DNA of 64,000 nt from Cellulosimicrobium funkei. GTDB lineage: Bacteria > Actinomycetota > Actinomycetes > Actinomycetales > Cellulomonadaceae. Shown one piece after another: positions 1 through 8,178 of this stretch. The position numbers and the translations under genes are program-made. Numbering within the stretch: position 1 is the stretch's first letter; every line of letters begins with the position of its first letter. The notes under the pieces were generated by a model. It was not told the DNA's origin. It was given only the letters and a program-made list of their open reading frames with translations, and ran no database searches. The stretch spans positions 62,001-126,000 of the forward strand of contig NZ_SOZH01000004.1 of the NCBI RefSeq assembly GCF_004519295.1, in the 5' to 3' direction.

Positions 1-226
1 GCCAACCCACGACGTGCGGCCGCCGCACCAGGATCACCGCCGCAACCGTGCCGTAGACGAGCGCGACCGTCGCGTCCACGACGACGAACAGCAGGTCGCC
101 CAGCAGGAGCGGCACGCCGGACGTGAGCTGGAGCGCGAGCGCGGACACGCCGAGCACCCAGGCGAGGACGCCGATCGTCCAGCCCGTGCGGGGCATCCCG
201 GCGCGGCCGGGCCCGGGCTCGGCCAC
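1..226 (-). CDS. Partial membrane protein N-terminus (sensor-kinase-like)
   Basis: Only the first 75 codons are inside the window; the gene runs off the left edge. The predicted protein has hydrophobic stretches at about residues 16-36 and 39-67, followed by RRPHVVGW. That resembles the Arg-rich turn ending in VGW in the N-terminal membrane domain of many actinobacterial sensor kinases; this family assignment is inference. The GTG at 226 was chosen because a TACCGT -10 box (minus strand, 233-238) lies 6 nt upstream with no ribosome binding site, which fits a leaderless mRNA. An ATG at 196 is the alternative start. It lies downstream of the next gene on the same strand, separated by an inverted-repeat cluster. 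Confidence 0.55.
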   Translation of the reverse strand, partial: MAEPGPGRAGMPRTGWTIGVLAWVLGVSALALQLTSGVPLLLGDLLFVVVDATVALVYGTVAAVILVRRPHVVGW

Positions 227-300
227 GGGCCCACGGTAGGGCCGCGGCACGCGCGGCGAGAAGGGCCCGGGCGGGAGATCACCCGGCCGTGGACGACGGC

Positions 301-392
301 GAGATCGGCGGTCCCGTGTGGGGTCGGCGGTCCAGACCGCCGATCCCGACCGGACCCGCCGATCTCGTCGCGCGTCGCCGATCTCGCGCGTC
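301..392. repeat. Nested inverted and direct GATCGGCGG repeats
   Basis: GAGATCGGCGG (301-311) is matched by its exact complement CCGCCGATCTC (356-366). Inside that pair a second inverted repeat is built on GGTCGGCGGTC and GACCGCCGATC (322-346). The block continues as two near-identical direct copies of CGCCGATCTCG...CGCGT (358-376 and 377-392). It sits between two minus-strand genes, just after the stop of the 397-1092 gene. It could be a terminator for that gene or a small repeat element. The repeated core is more regular than a simple terminator needs. Confidence 0.6.
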
Positions 393-396
393 GCGC

Positions 397-1092
397 TCAG
401 CGCCGGTCCCCGAGGGCGAAGCCGAGCGCGGTGACGAGCAGCCAGATCGGTCCGACGAACCCCGCCATGTACTGCAGCGGCGACACGCCCGTGAGGAGCG
501 CGAGCCCGCCGAGCACGAACCCGACGACGCCGAGCCAGCGCGGCGCGGCCGCGTGCCGCAGCGCCGCGACGCCGAGCGCGACGCCCGCGACGCCCGCTCC
601 GACCCACAGCCACGGGATCGTCGCGACCCAGTCGCTGTAGAACGCGCCCGACTCCGGGACGATGAGCGCCGTGTCGCCGAGGCCGAACAGGAACTGCGTG
701 TCGAGGCCCGAGCCCAGCAGCCCGGCGACGGAGACGAGCACGAGCCCCCAGCCCGCGACCGTCGGGAGGATCGACCCGGCGGGCGCCTGCCCGTCGAGCC
801 GTCGCTTGAGCCCGGCGGCGAAGACGAGCACGAGCAGCGCGCACGCGATCGTCGCGGTGTGGAACACGATCTGCGTGCCCGTGCGGCCGGAGAGGTCGGC
901 GACGATCGCCTCCGCGTCGCCCGCGGTCTCCTCCCAGTTGATGCCGAGCGCCATCGAGGACTGGATCGAGACCAGGCCGAGGACACCGGCGACGACCCCG
1001 GTCCAGGCCCACGCGCGGGGCGTCGTGCCGCGGGCGCGGCGGGGCGTGCCGTCGGCGACCGCCGACGGCGTGGTGAGCGAGCTGTCCTGCAT
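397..1092 (-). CDS. Multi-pass membrane protein of unknown function
   Basis: A 231-residue protein with about six predicted membrane segments (roughly 27-49, 75-95, 108-130, 158-178, 183-202 and 209-226). The N-terminus is basic and the soluble loops are short. No catalytic motif is visible, and I recognise it only loosely as resembling DUF4386-type membrane proteins of actinobacteria. The ATG at 1092 is preceded by GGAAGG at a normal distance, which fixes the start; longer upstream reading has no membrane-protein character. The downstream hairpin cluster at 301-392 may end its transcript. It is divergent from the holin-like gene at 1288. A membrane location is well supported; its function is unknown. 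Confidence 0.75.
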   Translation of the reverse strand: MQDSSLTTPSAVADGTPRRARGTTPRAWAWTGVVAGVLGLVSIQSSMALGINWEETAGDAEAIVADLSGRTGTQIVFHTATIACALLVLVFAAGLKRRLDGQAPAGSILPTVAGWGLVLVSVAGLLGSGLDTQFLFGLGDTALIVPESGAFYSDWVATIPWLWVGAGVAGVALGVAALRHAAAPRWLGVVGFVLGGLALLTGVSPLQYMAGFVGPIWLLVTALGFALGDRR

Positions 1093-1249
1093 GGGACGAC
1101 CTTCCGTTCGAGGCCGCCTCCCGCGGCCGGGGCCCGTCACGCGGTGCGACGGCCCCCGCAGCGTCGGCCGGGCGGCGTCCCGGGTCCCAGGGGCAGGTGT
1201 CCCGACCTCCCGGGCAGGTCGCACGGGGCGGGCTCCCGCGCCGCACCAG

Positions 1250-1286
1250 CGGTTGCGGAACCTCCCGCGCGGCGGGACGGTTGCGG
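1250..1286 (+). promoter_or_regulatory. Direct repeat CGGTTGCGG ahead of holin-like gene
   Basis: The nonamer CGGTTGCGG occurs at 1250-1258 and again at 1278-1286, 28 bp apart (start to start), ending one base before the ATG at 1288. No Shine-Dalgarno sequence is visible here. A direct repeat close to three helical turns apart could be a regulator binding site, but nothing in the sequence names the regulator. Confidence 0.3.
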
Positions 1287-1287
1287 C

Positions 1288-1707
1288 ATGATCCGGTTCC
1301 TGCTGAGCTTCGCGATCAACGTGGTCCTCGCCGCCGTGGGCCTCCTCGTCGCCGCGAACGTCTTCGACGGCGTCACGGTGCACGCCTCCGGGTTCACGGT
1401 CGCCGTCCTCGTGTTCGCGGTGGCCCAGGGGGTGCTCGCGCCCTTCGTGTTCAACGTCGCGCGCAAGTACGCGTCCGCGGTGCTCGGCGGCATCGGCCTC
1501 GTGTCGACGTTCCTCGCGCTGTGGATCGCGACGCTCGTGGGCGACGGCCTGGAGATCTCCGGGGCCTCCACGTGGATCGGGGTGACGGTCGTCGTCTGGC
1601 TGATCAGCGCGCTCGGCGGCTGGCTCCTCGGGTGGCTCGTCCTCACCCGCTGGTGGGACCGCCGCCAGGAGGACAAGCGGATCCGCGAGGCGACGACCCG
1701 CGGCTGA
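1288..1707 (+). CDS. Phage holin 4-2-like (YvlD-type) membrane protein
   Basis: A 139-residue protein with four hydrophobic segments (about 3-24, 34-52, 65-88 and 94-121) and a charged C-terminal tail rich in Arg, Glu and Lys. Length, topology and the opening MIRFLLSFAINVV fit the PF04020 'phage holin 4-2' family. Those proteins are chromosomal membrane proteins in most bacteria despite the name, and no phage genes surround this one. The ATG at 1288 has no clear ribosome binding site. The gene ends 15 bp before the stop of the convergent ClC-type channel gene. The physiological role of the family is poorly defined; YvlD homologues are often tied to envelope stress. Confidence 0.8.
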   Translation: MIRFLLSFAINVVLAAVGLLVAANVFDGVTVHASGFTVAVLVFAVAQGVLAPFVFNVARKYASAVLGGIGLVSTFLALWIATLVGDGLEISGASTWIGVTVVVWLISALGGWLLGWLVLTRWWDRRQEDKRIREATTRG

Positions 1708-1722
1708 CGACGCCGACGGCGC

Positions 1723-3084
1723 TCACCGCGCCCTGCGGTCGCCGTCCCCGGTCGTCGTCAGGTCGGCCACCGGGGCGAGCACGGGGAACTCCGGGGTGCC
1801 CGGGGGGACGTCCACGCGCAGGGGGCGCATCGAGCGGGCGACGAGCCACAGCGGCAGGACGGCCACGCAGAGCACCGGGAGCAGGTGGACGTCGCCGACC
1901 GTCACGGCCGCCATGAAGAGGGCGAGCCAGCCGTCGCGCGCCACGACGAGGACGGCGCCGAGGACAGCGGCGGAAACGGCGATCGCGGGCGGCACGGCGG
2001 GGACGAGGGACGACGCCGAGAGGCCCAGGGCGACGCCGATGAAGACCGCGGGGAAGATGCGGCCGCCGCGGAACCCGGCGGCCGCCGCGACGACGAGCGC
2101 CGCGACCTTGACGACCGCCATGAGCAGGATCGTGGACCAGGCGTACGTGTCGGCCTGCTGCGCGAGCTCCTTCATCTCGTCGAGGCCCTTGAACAGCGTG
2201 AGCGGCCCGCCGAGGAGCCCGAGCAGACCGAGGACGAGGCCGCCCGCACCGAGCGCCAGCACCGGGCTGCGGAGGCGGTGGAACAGCGTGTGCACGACGG
2301 GCAGGGCGGCCACGGCGAGCGCCGTCACGAGGGCCGCGGCGGCGCCGATCAGCACGCTGCTCGCGACGTCGCCGAGGGCCGGTCCGGGATAGTCGGGCAG
2401 GTCGACGGAGAACGTCGGGGCCCCGACCGCCGTCATGGTGACGGCACCCGCGCCGGCCGCGGCCAGGGGCGCGAACAGCCGGTCGAACAGGGGACCGCTC
2501 TGCCCGCCGCGCTCCGCGAAGCTCTCCGTGAGGACGAGCGCCGCCGCGACGGGGGTGGCGAACATCGCGCCGATGGTCCCGGCCATCGCGAGCGCCACGG
2601 CGCCCGGGACGGGGACGCCGAACCGGGGGCGGCAGAGGAACCACGCGGCGAGGGCGACGTTGAGGGCGATGATCGGGTTCTCGGGACCGAGGCTCACGCC
2701 GCCGGCGAGGCCGAGGACGAGGGCGAGCGCGAGGCCGGGCAGGGCGCGCAGGGGGAGCGGCTCGGAGACCAGCTCGGTCGTCGCGGGGTCGACGCCCGCG
2801 TGCCCCGGTGCCCACCGGACCGTGGCGCCCACGAGCAGCCCGGTGACGGTCAGCACGAGGACGGTCCACCACGTCCGCGTGCTCGCGACCCCCCACGCCT
2901 CCGGCAGCCGGTCCCACACGAGGTGCTGGATCCACGTCGCGAGCTCGGAGAGGGCGAGGAGCGTCAGGGCGCTGACGATCCCGACGACGAGGGCCGGCAC
3001 CACGGAGCGCAGGAGGCGACCCGACGTCGTCCCGGTAGCCGGCGCGTCGGACACACGGGAAGAGAACCACGGGGGCGACCGCAC
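1723..3084 (-). CDS. ClC-family chloride channel / ion channel protein
   Basis: A 453-residue protein of about ten hydrophobic helices with the signature segments of ClC channels and antiporters. GGVSLGPENP (about 128-137) corresponds to the gating segment, with Glu135 at the usual gating-glutamate place although the common GREGP or GKEGP is GPENP here. GFRGGRIFPAVFIG (337-350) is the third selectivity segment. Members move chloride or exchange chloride for protons across the membrane. The GTG at 3084 is the longest start; a second GTG at 3054 would remove ten residues and suits the alignment about equally well. It is divergent from the DUF1269 gene at 3234. The unusual gate motif means transport mode cannot be assigned. 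Confidence 0.85.
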   Translation of the reverse strand: MRSPPWFSSRVSDAPATGTTSGRLLRSVVPALVVGIVSALTLLALSELATWIQHLVWDRLPEAWGVASTRTWWTVLVLTVTGLLVGATVRWAPGHAGVDPATTELVSEPLPLRALPGLALALVLGLAGGVSLGPENPIIALNVALAAWFLCRPRFGVPVPGAVALAMAGTIGAMFATPVAAALVLTESFAERGGQSGPLFDRLFAPLAAAGAGAVTMTAVGAPTFSVDLPDYPGPALGDVASSVLIGAAAALVTALAVAALPVVHTLFHRLRSPVLALGAGGLVLGLLGLLGGPLTLFKGLDEMKELAQQADTYAWSTILLMAVVKVAALVVAAAAGFRGGRIFPAVFIGVALGLSASSLVPAVPPAIAVSAAVLGAVLVVARDGWLALFMAAVTVGDVHLLPVLCVAVLPLWLVARSMRPLRVDVPPGTPEFPVLAPVADLTTTGDGDRRAR

Positions 3085-3164
3085 CGCATCCGGAGCCGCG
3101 GCACCTCCACCTCGCCGCTGCGCGGGTCCTCGACGCTCGCCGCGCGCGACCCGGGAGGCGGGGA

Positions 3165-3170
3165 TACGTT
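3165..3170 (+). promoter_or_regulatory. -10 box TACGTT for the DUF1269 gene
   Basis: TACGTT matches the TANNNT form seen repeatedly in this window and would place the transcript start near 3177, giving a leader of roughly 57 nt before the GTG at 3234. No convincing -35 box is visible. Confidence 0.4.
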
Positions 3171-3233
3171 CGACGCGTCACGGGGCGCGACGGCGCGTCC
3201 CCGCCGAACGAACGATCCGGAACGAGGTCTGAC

Positions 3234-3731
3234 GTGGCAACGCTCACCGTGTGGAAGTTCGACACCCCCGAGGGTGCCCAGCGCGCCGAGGACGCGCTCC
3301 TCGCCCTCCAGAAGCAGGAGCTCATCCAGGTCCAGGACGCGGCCACCGTGTCCTGGGAGGAGGGCAAGAAGAAGCCGAAGACCCGCCAGGGGAACAACAC
3401 GACGGCGATCGGGGCGCTCGGCGGCACGTTCTGGGGCCTGCTGTTCGGGCTCCTGTTCTTCGTCCCGCTCCTGGGCGCGGCGATCGGCGCGGCGTCCGGC
3501 GCGATCGCCGGCGCGCTGACGGACGTCGGCATCGACGACGACTTCATCGACTCCGTGCGCAGCAAGGTCACGCCGGGCACGTCCGCGCTGTTCGTCCTCA
3601 CATCGGGCGCCGTCGTCGACCGCGTGCACGAGGCGCTCCAGGCCGAGGGCATCCACGGCGAGCTCATCCAGACGAACCTCTCCGCCGACGAGGAGGCCAA
3701 GCTCCGCGCGGCCTTCGACGAGAACGCCTGA
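3234..3731 (+). CDS. DUF1269 family membrane-associated protein (copy 1)
   Basis: A 165-residue protein opening with LTVWKFDTPEGA, carrying a glycine- and alanine-rich hydrophobic core (about 58-95) and a C-terminal alpha/beta segment with TPGTSALFVL (113-122). This layout is that of DUF1269 (PF06897), whose glycine-rich middle probably inserts in the membrane. The molecular role is unknown; members are often found among general stress genes. The GTG start follows a GAGG-containing leader. A clear paralogue lies at 6593-7075 (same opening VWKFD..PEGA, same FWGLL and TPGTSALFV blocks). The AI-2E transporter and DUF7144, DUF6325 and SHOCT genes lie between the two copies. A strong hairpin follows. 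Confidence 0.85.
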   Translation: MATLTVWKFDTPEGAQRAEDALLALQKQELIQVQDAATVSWEEGKKKPKTRQGNNTTAIGALGGTFWGLLFGLLFFVPLLGAAIGAASGAIAGALTDVGIDDDFIDSVRSKVTPGTSALFVLTSGAVVDRVHEALQAEGIHGELIQTNLSADEEAKLRAAFDENA

Positions 3732-3760
3732 GCGGTCCAGGACCCGCGGCGAGGCCGCAC

Positions 3761-3808
3761 GGGTGAGGTGCCCGACGGCGGTGCGTGACGCCGTCGGGCA
3801 CCTCGCCC
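3761..3808. terminator. Bidirectional hairpin terminator
   Basis: A perfect 16-bp stem (3765-3780 with 3789-3804, 8-nt loop) extends outward by four more pairs including one G-U. It lies between convergent genes ending at 3731 and 3860 and has no T-tract on either side, as is common in high-GC actinobacteria. Confidence 0.8.
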
Positions 3809-3859
3809 GCCGTCCGGTTCGCCGCTCGGACCGCCATCGGTCCGGTGCGACGCCGGCCG

Positions 3860-5149
3860 CTAGTCGATGCCCTCGGCGCGCCGCTCGTCGACCGTGCGCT
3901 CGGCCTCGAGGTTCGCCTCGCGGTTGCGGCGTCGGCGGCGGGCGGTGCGCCCGTCGTCGTCCTTGGTCTTCCCGTCGCCCTTGCCGTCCCCCTTGCCCCG
4001 GCCCGGGCCGTGGCCCTCGGCGTCCGGGTCGTGGAGCATGTGCGACTCGATGAGCTCGTGCCGCTGGAGGTAGGTGTTCCCGACGGCCTGGATCGTCGCG
4101 GCGATGGGCAGGGCGAGGAACGCGCCCAGCGCGCCGAACACCGCACCGAACGCGAGCACGACGACGAAGCTCACCGCCGGGTTCATCTCCAGCGCCCGGG
4201 CGGAGACCTTGGGCGAGAAGTACAGGTTCTCGAGCTGCTGGTACCCGATGATGAACGCGAGCACGCCCAGGGCCTGCGGCAGCCCCTGCGACGTGAGCGC
4301 GACGGCGACGGGCAGCGCGCCGCCGATGTACGTGCCGATCGTGGGGACGAACTGCGAGACGACGCCCGTGAACACCGCGAGCGGCAGGGCGTACGGCGTC
4401 TGGAGGATCAGCAGGAAGACGAACGTGAAGACGCTCGACAGCGCGGCGAGCACGATGCGCGAGTTGATGAAGTCCGACACCTTGACCTGGGTGATCTCCC
4501 AGAGGCGCAGCACCTCCTCCTGCCGGTTCGGCGTGAGCCAGCGGCACACGGCCGCCCGGAACCGCGGTCCCGCCGCGAGGAGGTAGTAGGTGACGAGGAG
4601 GATCGTCAGGCTCGCGAAGACCCCGCCGACGATCGTGGTCGTCACGACGATCGCGCCGGACGCGACGTCGTCGCCGAAGTCGTTGATGACCTGCTTGAGG
4701 AGGTCGTCGGAGTCCGGGATGACGACGTCGAAGCGGTCCGCGACGAAGTCCTGGATGCTCGCGTACAGCGCGGGGATCGACTGGACGAGCTGCACGAGCT
4801 GCTGGACGAACAGGTTCCCGAACAGCGCGAGCACGACGAGGATCCCGACGAGCGACCCCAGGAGCGCCACGGCGGCGGCCGCGCCCCGCCGCCAGCCGTG
4901 TCGCACGAGCCAGACGACGATCGGCTCGAGCGCGAGCGCGACGAAGAACGCGATGAGGATGTTGACGCCCAGTGCCTTGAGCTGACCGAGGGCGTACCAG
5001 GCGAAGATGCCGACGAACACCGCGACGACGGCCATCGCGAGCGCGCGGGGCACCCAGCGCGGCGGGCGCCGCGAGTCGTGCTGGACCGGGCGCGTGCCGG
5101 CGTCCGGGACGCCCGACCACGGGTCGTCGGTGGGGGGCGGGGTCGTCAT
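3860..5149 (-). CDS. AI-2E family transporter
   Basis: A 429-residue polytopic protein matching the AI-2E / UPF0118 family (PF01594). It has an N-terminal cytosolic tail, paired helices at about 35-75, a central extramembrane region, and the conserved segment around QFVPTIGTYIGGALPV followed by late helices near NPAVSFVVVLAFG. Family members are exporters or porters of small molecules; some were linked to autoinducer-2 and others to Na+/H+ exchange, so the substrate cannot be named. The C-terminus is odd: a Lys/Gly/Asp-rich run then an Arg cluster, probably cytosolic. The ATG at 5149 has a TAGGTT -10 box 7 nt upstream (5157-5162) and no ribosome binding site, so the mRNA is probably leaderless. 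Confidence 0.85.
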   Translation of the reverse strand: MTTPPPTDDPWSGVPDAGTRPVQHDSRRPPRWVPRALAMAVVAVFVGIFAWYALGQLKALGVNILIAFFVALALEPIVVWLVRHGWRRGAAAAVALLGSLVGILVVLALFGNLFVQQLVQLVQSIPALYASIQDFVADRFDVVIPDSDDLLKQVINDFGDDVASGAIVVTTTIVGGVFASLTILLVTYYLLAAGPRFRAAVCRWLTPNRQEEVLRLWEITQVKVSDFINSRIVLAALSSVFTFVFLLILQTPYALPLAVFTGVVSQFVPTIGTYIGGALPVAVALTSQGLPQALGVLAFIIGYQQLENLYFSPKVSARALEMNPAVSFVVVLAFGAVFGALGAFLALPIAATIQAVGNTYLQRHELIESHMLHDPDAEGHGPGRGKGDGKGDGKTKDDDGRTARRRRRNREANLEAERTVDERRAEGID

Positions 5150-5285
5150 GGCCACGAACCTAGCGGGGCCGCCGGGCAGCGGCCCCGGGACGCGCCGACC
5201 CTCCGGATGCCGAACCGGACGGCCGGTGCCACGATCGATCCGCACGCTCGTCCGGTCGGGGCTCCACGGTTCTCAGGAGGATGGC

Positions 5286-5693
5286 ATGGCACGCTCGTCA
5301 CAGGTGACGGCATGGGTCGGCTGGGTCTGGTTCGCCGGCATCGTGCTCGTCACGATCGGCTTCTTCAACGCCATCAGCGGCCTGGTCGCGGTGTTCTCCC
5401 CGAACAGCCTCGTCGGCGTCTCCGACGCGGGCATCGTCGTGCTCGACGTGTCGACCTGGGGGTGGATCCACCTCGTCATCGGGGTGCTGCTGGTCCTCAC
5501 CGGCTTCGCCCTGCTCTCGGGCAAGGGATGGGCCCGCATGGTCGCCATCGTCCTGGTGGTGATCAACGCGATCGCCCAGTTCACGACGTTGCAGGTGACG
5601 CCCTGGTGGTCGCTGATCACCATCGTGCTCGACGTCTTCGTCCTGTGGGCGCTCGTCGTGCACGGCGACGAGGCCGAGCGCGCCGCACGCTGA
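5286..5693 (+). CDS. DUF7144-like small membrane protein
   Basis: A 135-residue protein with four hydrophobic segments (about 10-35, 52-72, 80-100 and 105-128) and short loops, opening with a Trp-rich segment around VGWVWFAG. This fits the actinobacterial DUF7144 type of small membrane protein; the name is from memory of the pattern and the function is unknown. The ATG at 5286 is set by AGGAGG ending 5 nt upstream; the out-of-frame ATG at 5281 is not used. It begins a plus-strand series with the DUF6325, SHOCT and DUF1269 genes, spaced about 50, 60 and 17 bp apart, so they are likely co-transcribed or co-regulated. Confidence 0.75.
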   Translation: MARSSQVTAWVGWVWFAGIVLVTIGFFNAISGLVAVFSPNSLVGVSDAGIVVLDVSTWGWIHLVIGVLLVLTGFALLSGKGWARMVAIVLVVINAIAQFTTLQVTPWWSLITIVLDVFVLWALVVHGDEAERAAR

Positions 5694-5746
5694 CCGCCGG
5701 CCCGGCACCGTCCTCGCCCCACGACCTGCTGACAGGAGCACCGTCC

Positions 5747-6178
5747 ATGGCCACGTCCACCTTCGGCCCGGTCGAGATCGTCGCGGTCGCGTTCCCCACC
5801 GAGCGCATCCCCGACGGCATCCGTGCGGCCGTCCTCGAGGTGCTCGCGCAGGGCACCGTCACGCTCCTCGACCTCGCCGTGGTCCGGCGCTCGCGCGACG
5901 GCGACGTCGAGGTGCTCGAGGTGACCGACCTCGGCGACGAGCTCGCGATCACCGACGTCGAGCTCACCGCGGCCGGTCTCGCCGCCGAGGAGGACCTCGA
6001 CCACGTCGCGGCCGGTCTCGCGCCGGGCACGTCCGCGGTCGTGCTCGTCGTCGAGCACACGTGGGCGCGCGCCCTGGTGGCCGCGACCCGCAGCGCCGAC
6101 GGCGTCGTGCTCCTCAGCGAGCGCGTCCCCGCCGAGGTGGTCAACGAGGTCGCCGACCTCGCGCTCGCCGACGGCTGA
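5747..6178 (+). CDS. DUF6325 family protein
   Basis: A 143-residue acidic protein with no membrane segment. It opens with FGPVEIVAVAFP and alternates beta strands and helices (for example GTVTLLDLAVVRR at about 36-48 and APGTSAVVLVVEHTWA at about 92-107). The pattern fits the DUF6325 family that sits beside DUF1269 and SHOCT genes in many actinobacteria. The block PGTSAVVLV echoes PGTSALFVV in the flanking DUF1269 proteins, suggesting a related fold without the membrane core. AGGAG lies ahead of the ATG. The function is unknown; context suggests a shared stress-related role. Confidence 0.7.
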   Translation: MATSTFGPVEIVAVAFPTERIPDGIRAAVLEVLAQGTVTLLDLAVVRRSRDGDVEVLEVTDLGDELAITDVELTAAGLAAEEDLDHVAAGLAPGTSAVVLVVEHTWARALVAATRSADGVVLLSERVPAEVVNEVADLALADG

Positions 6179-6239
6179 CCCGCTCGGCCCGGGCGTCCCG
6201 GCCCGGGCGCAGACCCGTCCGACAGACAGGAGTGACCAC

Positions 6240-6575
6240 ATGCTCGTCCGACGATTCGGGCGCCCCGGGCTCATCGGGACCGCCGCCCGCACCGCCGTCA
6301 TCGCGGGCACGGCCTCCGCGACCGCGGGAGCCGTGCGGCGCCACCAGGCGAACCGCGCCCAGGAGTCGTGGGAGGCCCAGCGGGCCGCGGCCGCGCAGGA
6401 CCAGGCGAGGGTCGAGGCGGCCGCGCAGCAGGCCGCGGCGCAGTACGCGCAGCCCGCTCCCGCGTCGGTGCAGGACGACCTCCTCGACCAGCTCGAGCGG
6501 CTCGGTCAGCTCCACTCCTCGGGCGTCCTGAACGACGCCGAGTTCGCCGCCGCCAAGGCCAAGCTGCTCGGCTGA
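6240..6575 (+). CDS. SHOCT domain protein
   Basis: A 111-residue protein with a basic N-terminus containing a weakly hydrophobic segment (about 10-30), a central Ala/Gln-rich helix (about 36-75) that could form a coiled coil, and a C-terminal SHOCT motif (about 80-110: DLLDQLERLGQLHSSGVLND then EFAAAKAKLL). SHOCT is a short oligomerisation domain often at the end of membrane-linked stress proteins. AGGAGTG precedes the ATG. It sits 61 bp after the DUF6325 gene and 17 bp before the second DUF1269 gene. Its role is probably to tether or oligomerise partners from the same cluster. Confidence 0.75.
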   Translation: MLVRRFGRPGLIGTAARTAVIAGTASATAGAVRRHQANRAQESWEAQRAAAAQDQARVEAAAQQAAAQYAQPAPASVQDDLLDQLERLGQLHSSGVLNDAEFAAAKAKLLG

Positions 6576-6592
6576 GAGAAACGGAGAGAACG

Positions 6593-7075
6593 ATGGCCAC
6601 CTTCACCGTCTGGAAGTTCGACTCCCCCGAGGGCGCCGACGCGGCGTCCCGGATCCTCCACGACTCGGCGTCCGAGCACGCCGTCAAGATCGTCGACACC
6701 GCCGTCGTGTCGTGGCCCGAGGGCGCGGCCAAGCCGACGACGCGCCACGGCCACCAGGACGAGTGGCGCGGCACGGGCTGGGGCGCCTTCTGGGGCCTGC
6801 TGCTCGGGTCGCTGTTCTTCGCGCCCGTGCTGGGCGCCGCGGCCGGGGCGGCGATCGGCGCGTCGACGAAGGCGATGGAGGCCGTCGGGATCGACAAGGA
6901 CCAGCTCGACCGCATCCGCGAGGGCGTGACGCCCGGGACGTCGGCGCTGTTCGTCGTCACCGAGGACGGCGACCTCGACCGCGTCGGCGAGCGGTTCCAC
7001 GGGGTCCACGGCACGCTCGTCGCGACGAACCTCACCGACGCCGAGCGGAGCACGCTCCTCGAGACGTTCGGCTGA
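6593..7075 (+). CDS. DUF1269 family membrane-associated protein (copy 2)
   Basis: A 160-residue paralogue of the 3234-3731 product. Both open with VWKFD.PEGA, share the FWGLLLGSLFF-type hydrophobic block (about 63-92 here) and the TPGTSALFVV block, and end with a predicted helix containing LTDAERS. The duplicated pair brackets the stress-type cluster. The ATG follows GGAGAG closely. It ends 11 bp before the stop of the convergent sigma factor gene, leaving no room for a separate terminator. Function is unknown; the membrane association is inferred from the glycine-rich core. Confidence 0.85.
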   Translation: MATFTVWKFDSPEGADAASRILHDSASEHAVKIVDTAVVSWPEGAAKPTTRHGHQDEWRGTGWGAFWGLLLGSLFFAPVLGAAAGAAIGASTKAMEAVGIDKDQLDRIREGVTPGTSALFVVTEDGDLDRVGERFHGVHGTLVATNLTDAERSTLLETFG

Positions 7076-7086
7076 CCCGCGACGCG

Positions 7087-8178
7087 TCAGTCGTCGAGGC
7101 GCTCCGGGAGCCCGAACAGCGGAAACCACGAGGCCGTGTCGAGGAACGCGTTGATGGCCGTGACGCGGCCGCCCTCCGTCTCGACGACCTGGAGCGCCCA
7201 CGGCTCGTGACCGCCGCCGGCCGCGCGGCGGTACTGGCCGAACCCGAACGTGCCGTTCACCACGACCGGGACCATGCGCGAGCCCTCGCACTCGTGACCC
7301 GGACCCGTCATCCACGTGACGATGTCCGCCGGGCCGCGCATCCACAGCGGGTACGGCGGCATCGACAGCGTCGCGTCCTCGTGGAGGATCGCGACGAGCG
7401 CGTCCATGTCGTAGCGCTCGAACGCGTCGAGGTAGCGCTCGAGCAGGAGCTTCTCCTCGTCGCCGAGACCCGTGTTCGCCGCGACCGGCGCGGCGGACCC
7501 CGACTCGTCGCCCAGCCCCGAGCTGTCCCAGTGCGCGCGCGCCGCCAGGGTGGCGCGGGCGCGCTGGAGCGCGCTGTTCACCGACGCGACCGTCGTGTCG
7601 AGGAGCTCCGCGACCTCGCTCGCCTGCCAGCGCAGCACCTCGCGCAGCAGCAGCACCGCGCGCTGCCGCGGCGGCAGGAACTGGAGGGCCGCGACGAACG
7701 CGAGGCGGATGGTCTCGCGCCCCACCGCGACCTGAGCCGGGTCGCCGTCGTGCGGCAGCACCCGGTCGTCGGGGACGGGCTCGACCCACGTCTCCTCGGG
7801 CAGCACCTGGCCCAGGTTCTCCAGCTCCGGGGCCTGCGGTCCGCCCAGGCCCATCGGGCGCTCGCGCCGCTTGCGCGCGCCGAGCGCGTCGAAGCACACG
7901 TTCGTCGCGATGCGGTACAGCCACGAGCGCAGGGCCGAGCGGCCCTCGAAGCGGTCGTAGGACCGCCACGCGCGCAGGAACGTCTCCTGCACCGCGTCGT
8001 CGGCCTCGAACGACGACCCGAGCATGCGGTAGCAGTAGCCGGTGAGCTCGCGCCGGTGGCCGTCGAGGACGGCGTCGAGGTGCTCGCGGTCGGGCAGCGG
8101 GGCAGGGGCGTCAACGGGGGCGGCGGCGGTCGCGGTGGCGTCGCCGCGCAGGGTCGCGGGGGTGGCGAGGTCGGTCAT
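7087..8178 (-). CDS. ECF-type sigma factor, SigX5-like (TIGR02960)
   Basis: A 363-residue RNA polymerase sigma factor. Region 2 lies at about 40-105 (GYCYRMLGSSFEADDAVQETF then RAWRSYDRF and SWLYRIATNVCFD), region 4 at about 160-212 (LPPRQRAVLLLREVL then TTVASVNSALQRARATL), and a SnoaL-like domain at about 245-360. This three-part layout and length match the TIGR02960 type of ECF sigma factor, in which the C-terminal SnoaL-like domain replaces a separate anti-sigma protein as a regulatory input. No anti-sigma gene is adjacent. GAGAGG precedes the ATG at 8178; a longer reading to 8226 lacks support. A TAGCGT -10 box at 8269-8274 (minus) may drive it. Confidence 0.9.
   Translation of the reverse strand: MTDLATPATLRGDATATAAAPVDAPAPLPDREHLDAVLDGHRRELTGYCYRMLGSSFEADDAVQETFLRAWRSYDRFEGRSALRSWLYRIATNVCFDALGARKRRERPMGLGGPQAPELENLGQVLPEETWVEPVPDDRVLPHDGDPAQVAVGRETIRLAFVAALQFLPPRQRAVLLLREVLRWQASEVAELLDTTVASVNSALQRARATLAARAHWDSSGLGDESGSAAPVAANTGLGDEEKLLLERYLDAFERYDMDALVAILHEDATLSMPPYPLWMRGPADIVTWMTGPGHECEGSRMVPVVVNGTFGFGQYRRAAGGGHEPWALQVVETEGGRVTAINAFLDTASWFPLFGLPERLDD

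Noticed and set aside
1288-1707. Holin-like gene as sign of a prophage
   Set aside because: The family is chromosomal in most bacteria and no integrase, capsid, tail or lysis genes lie nearby.
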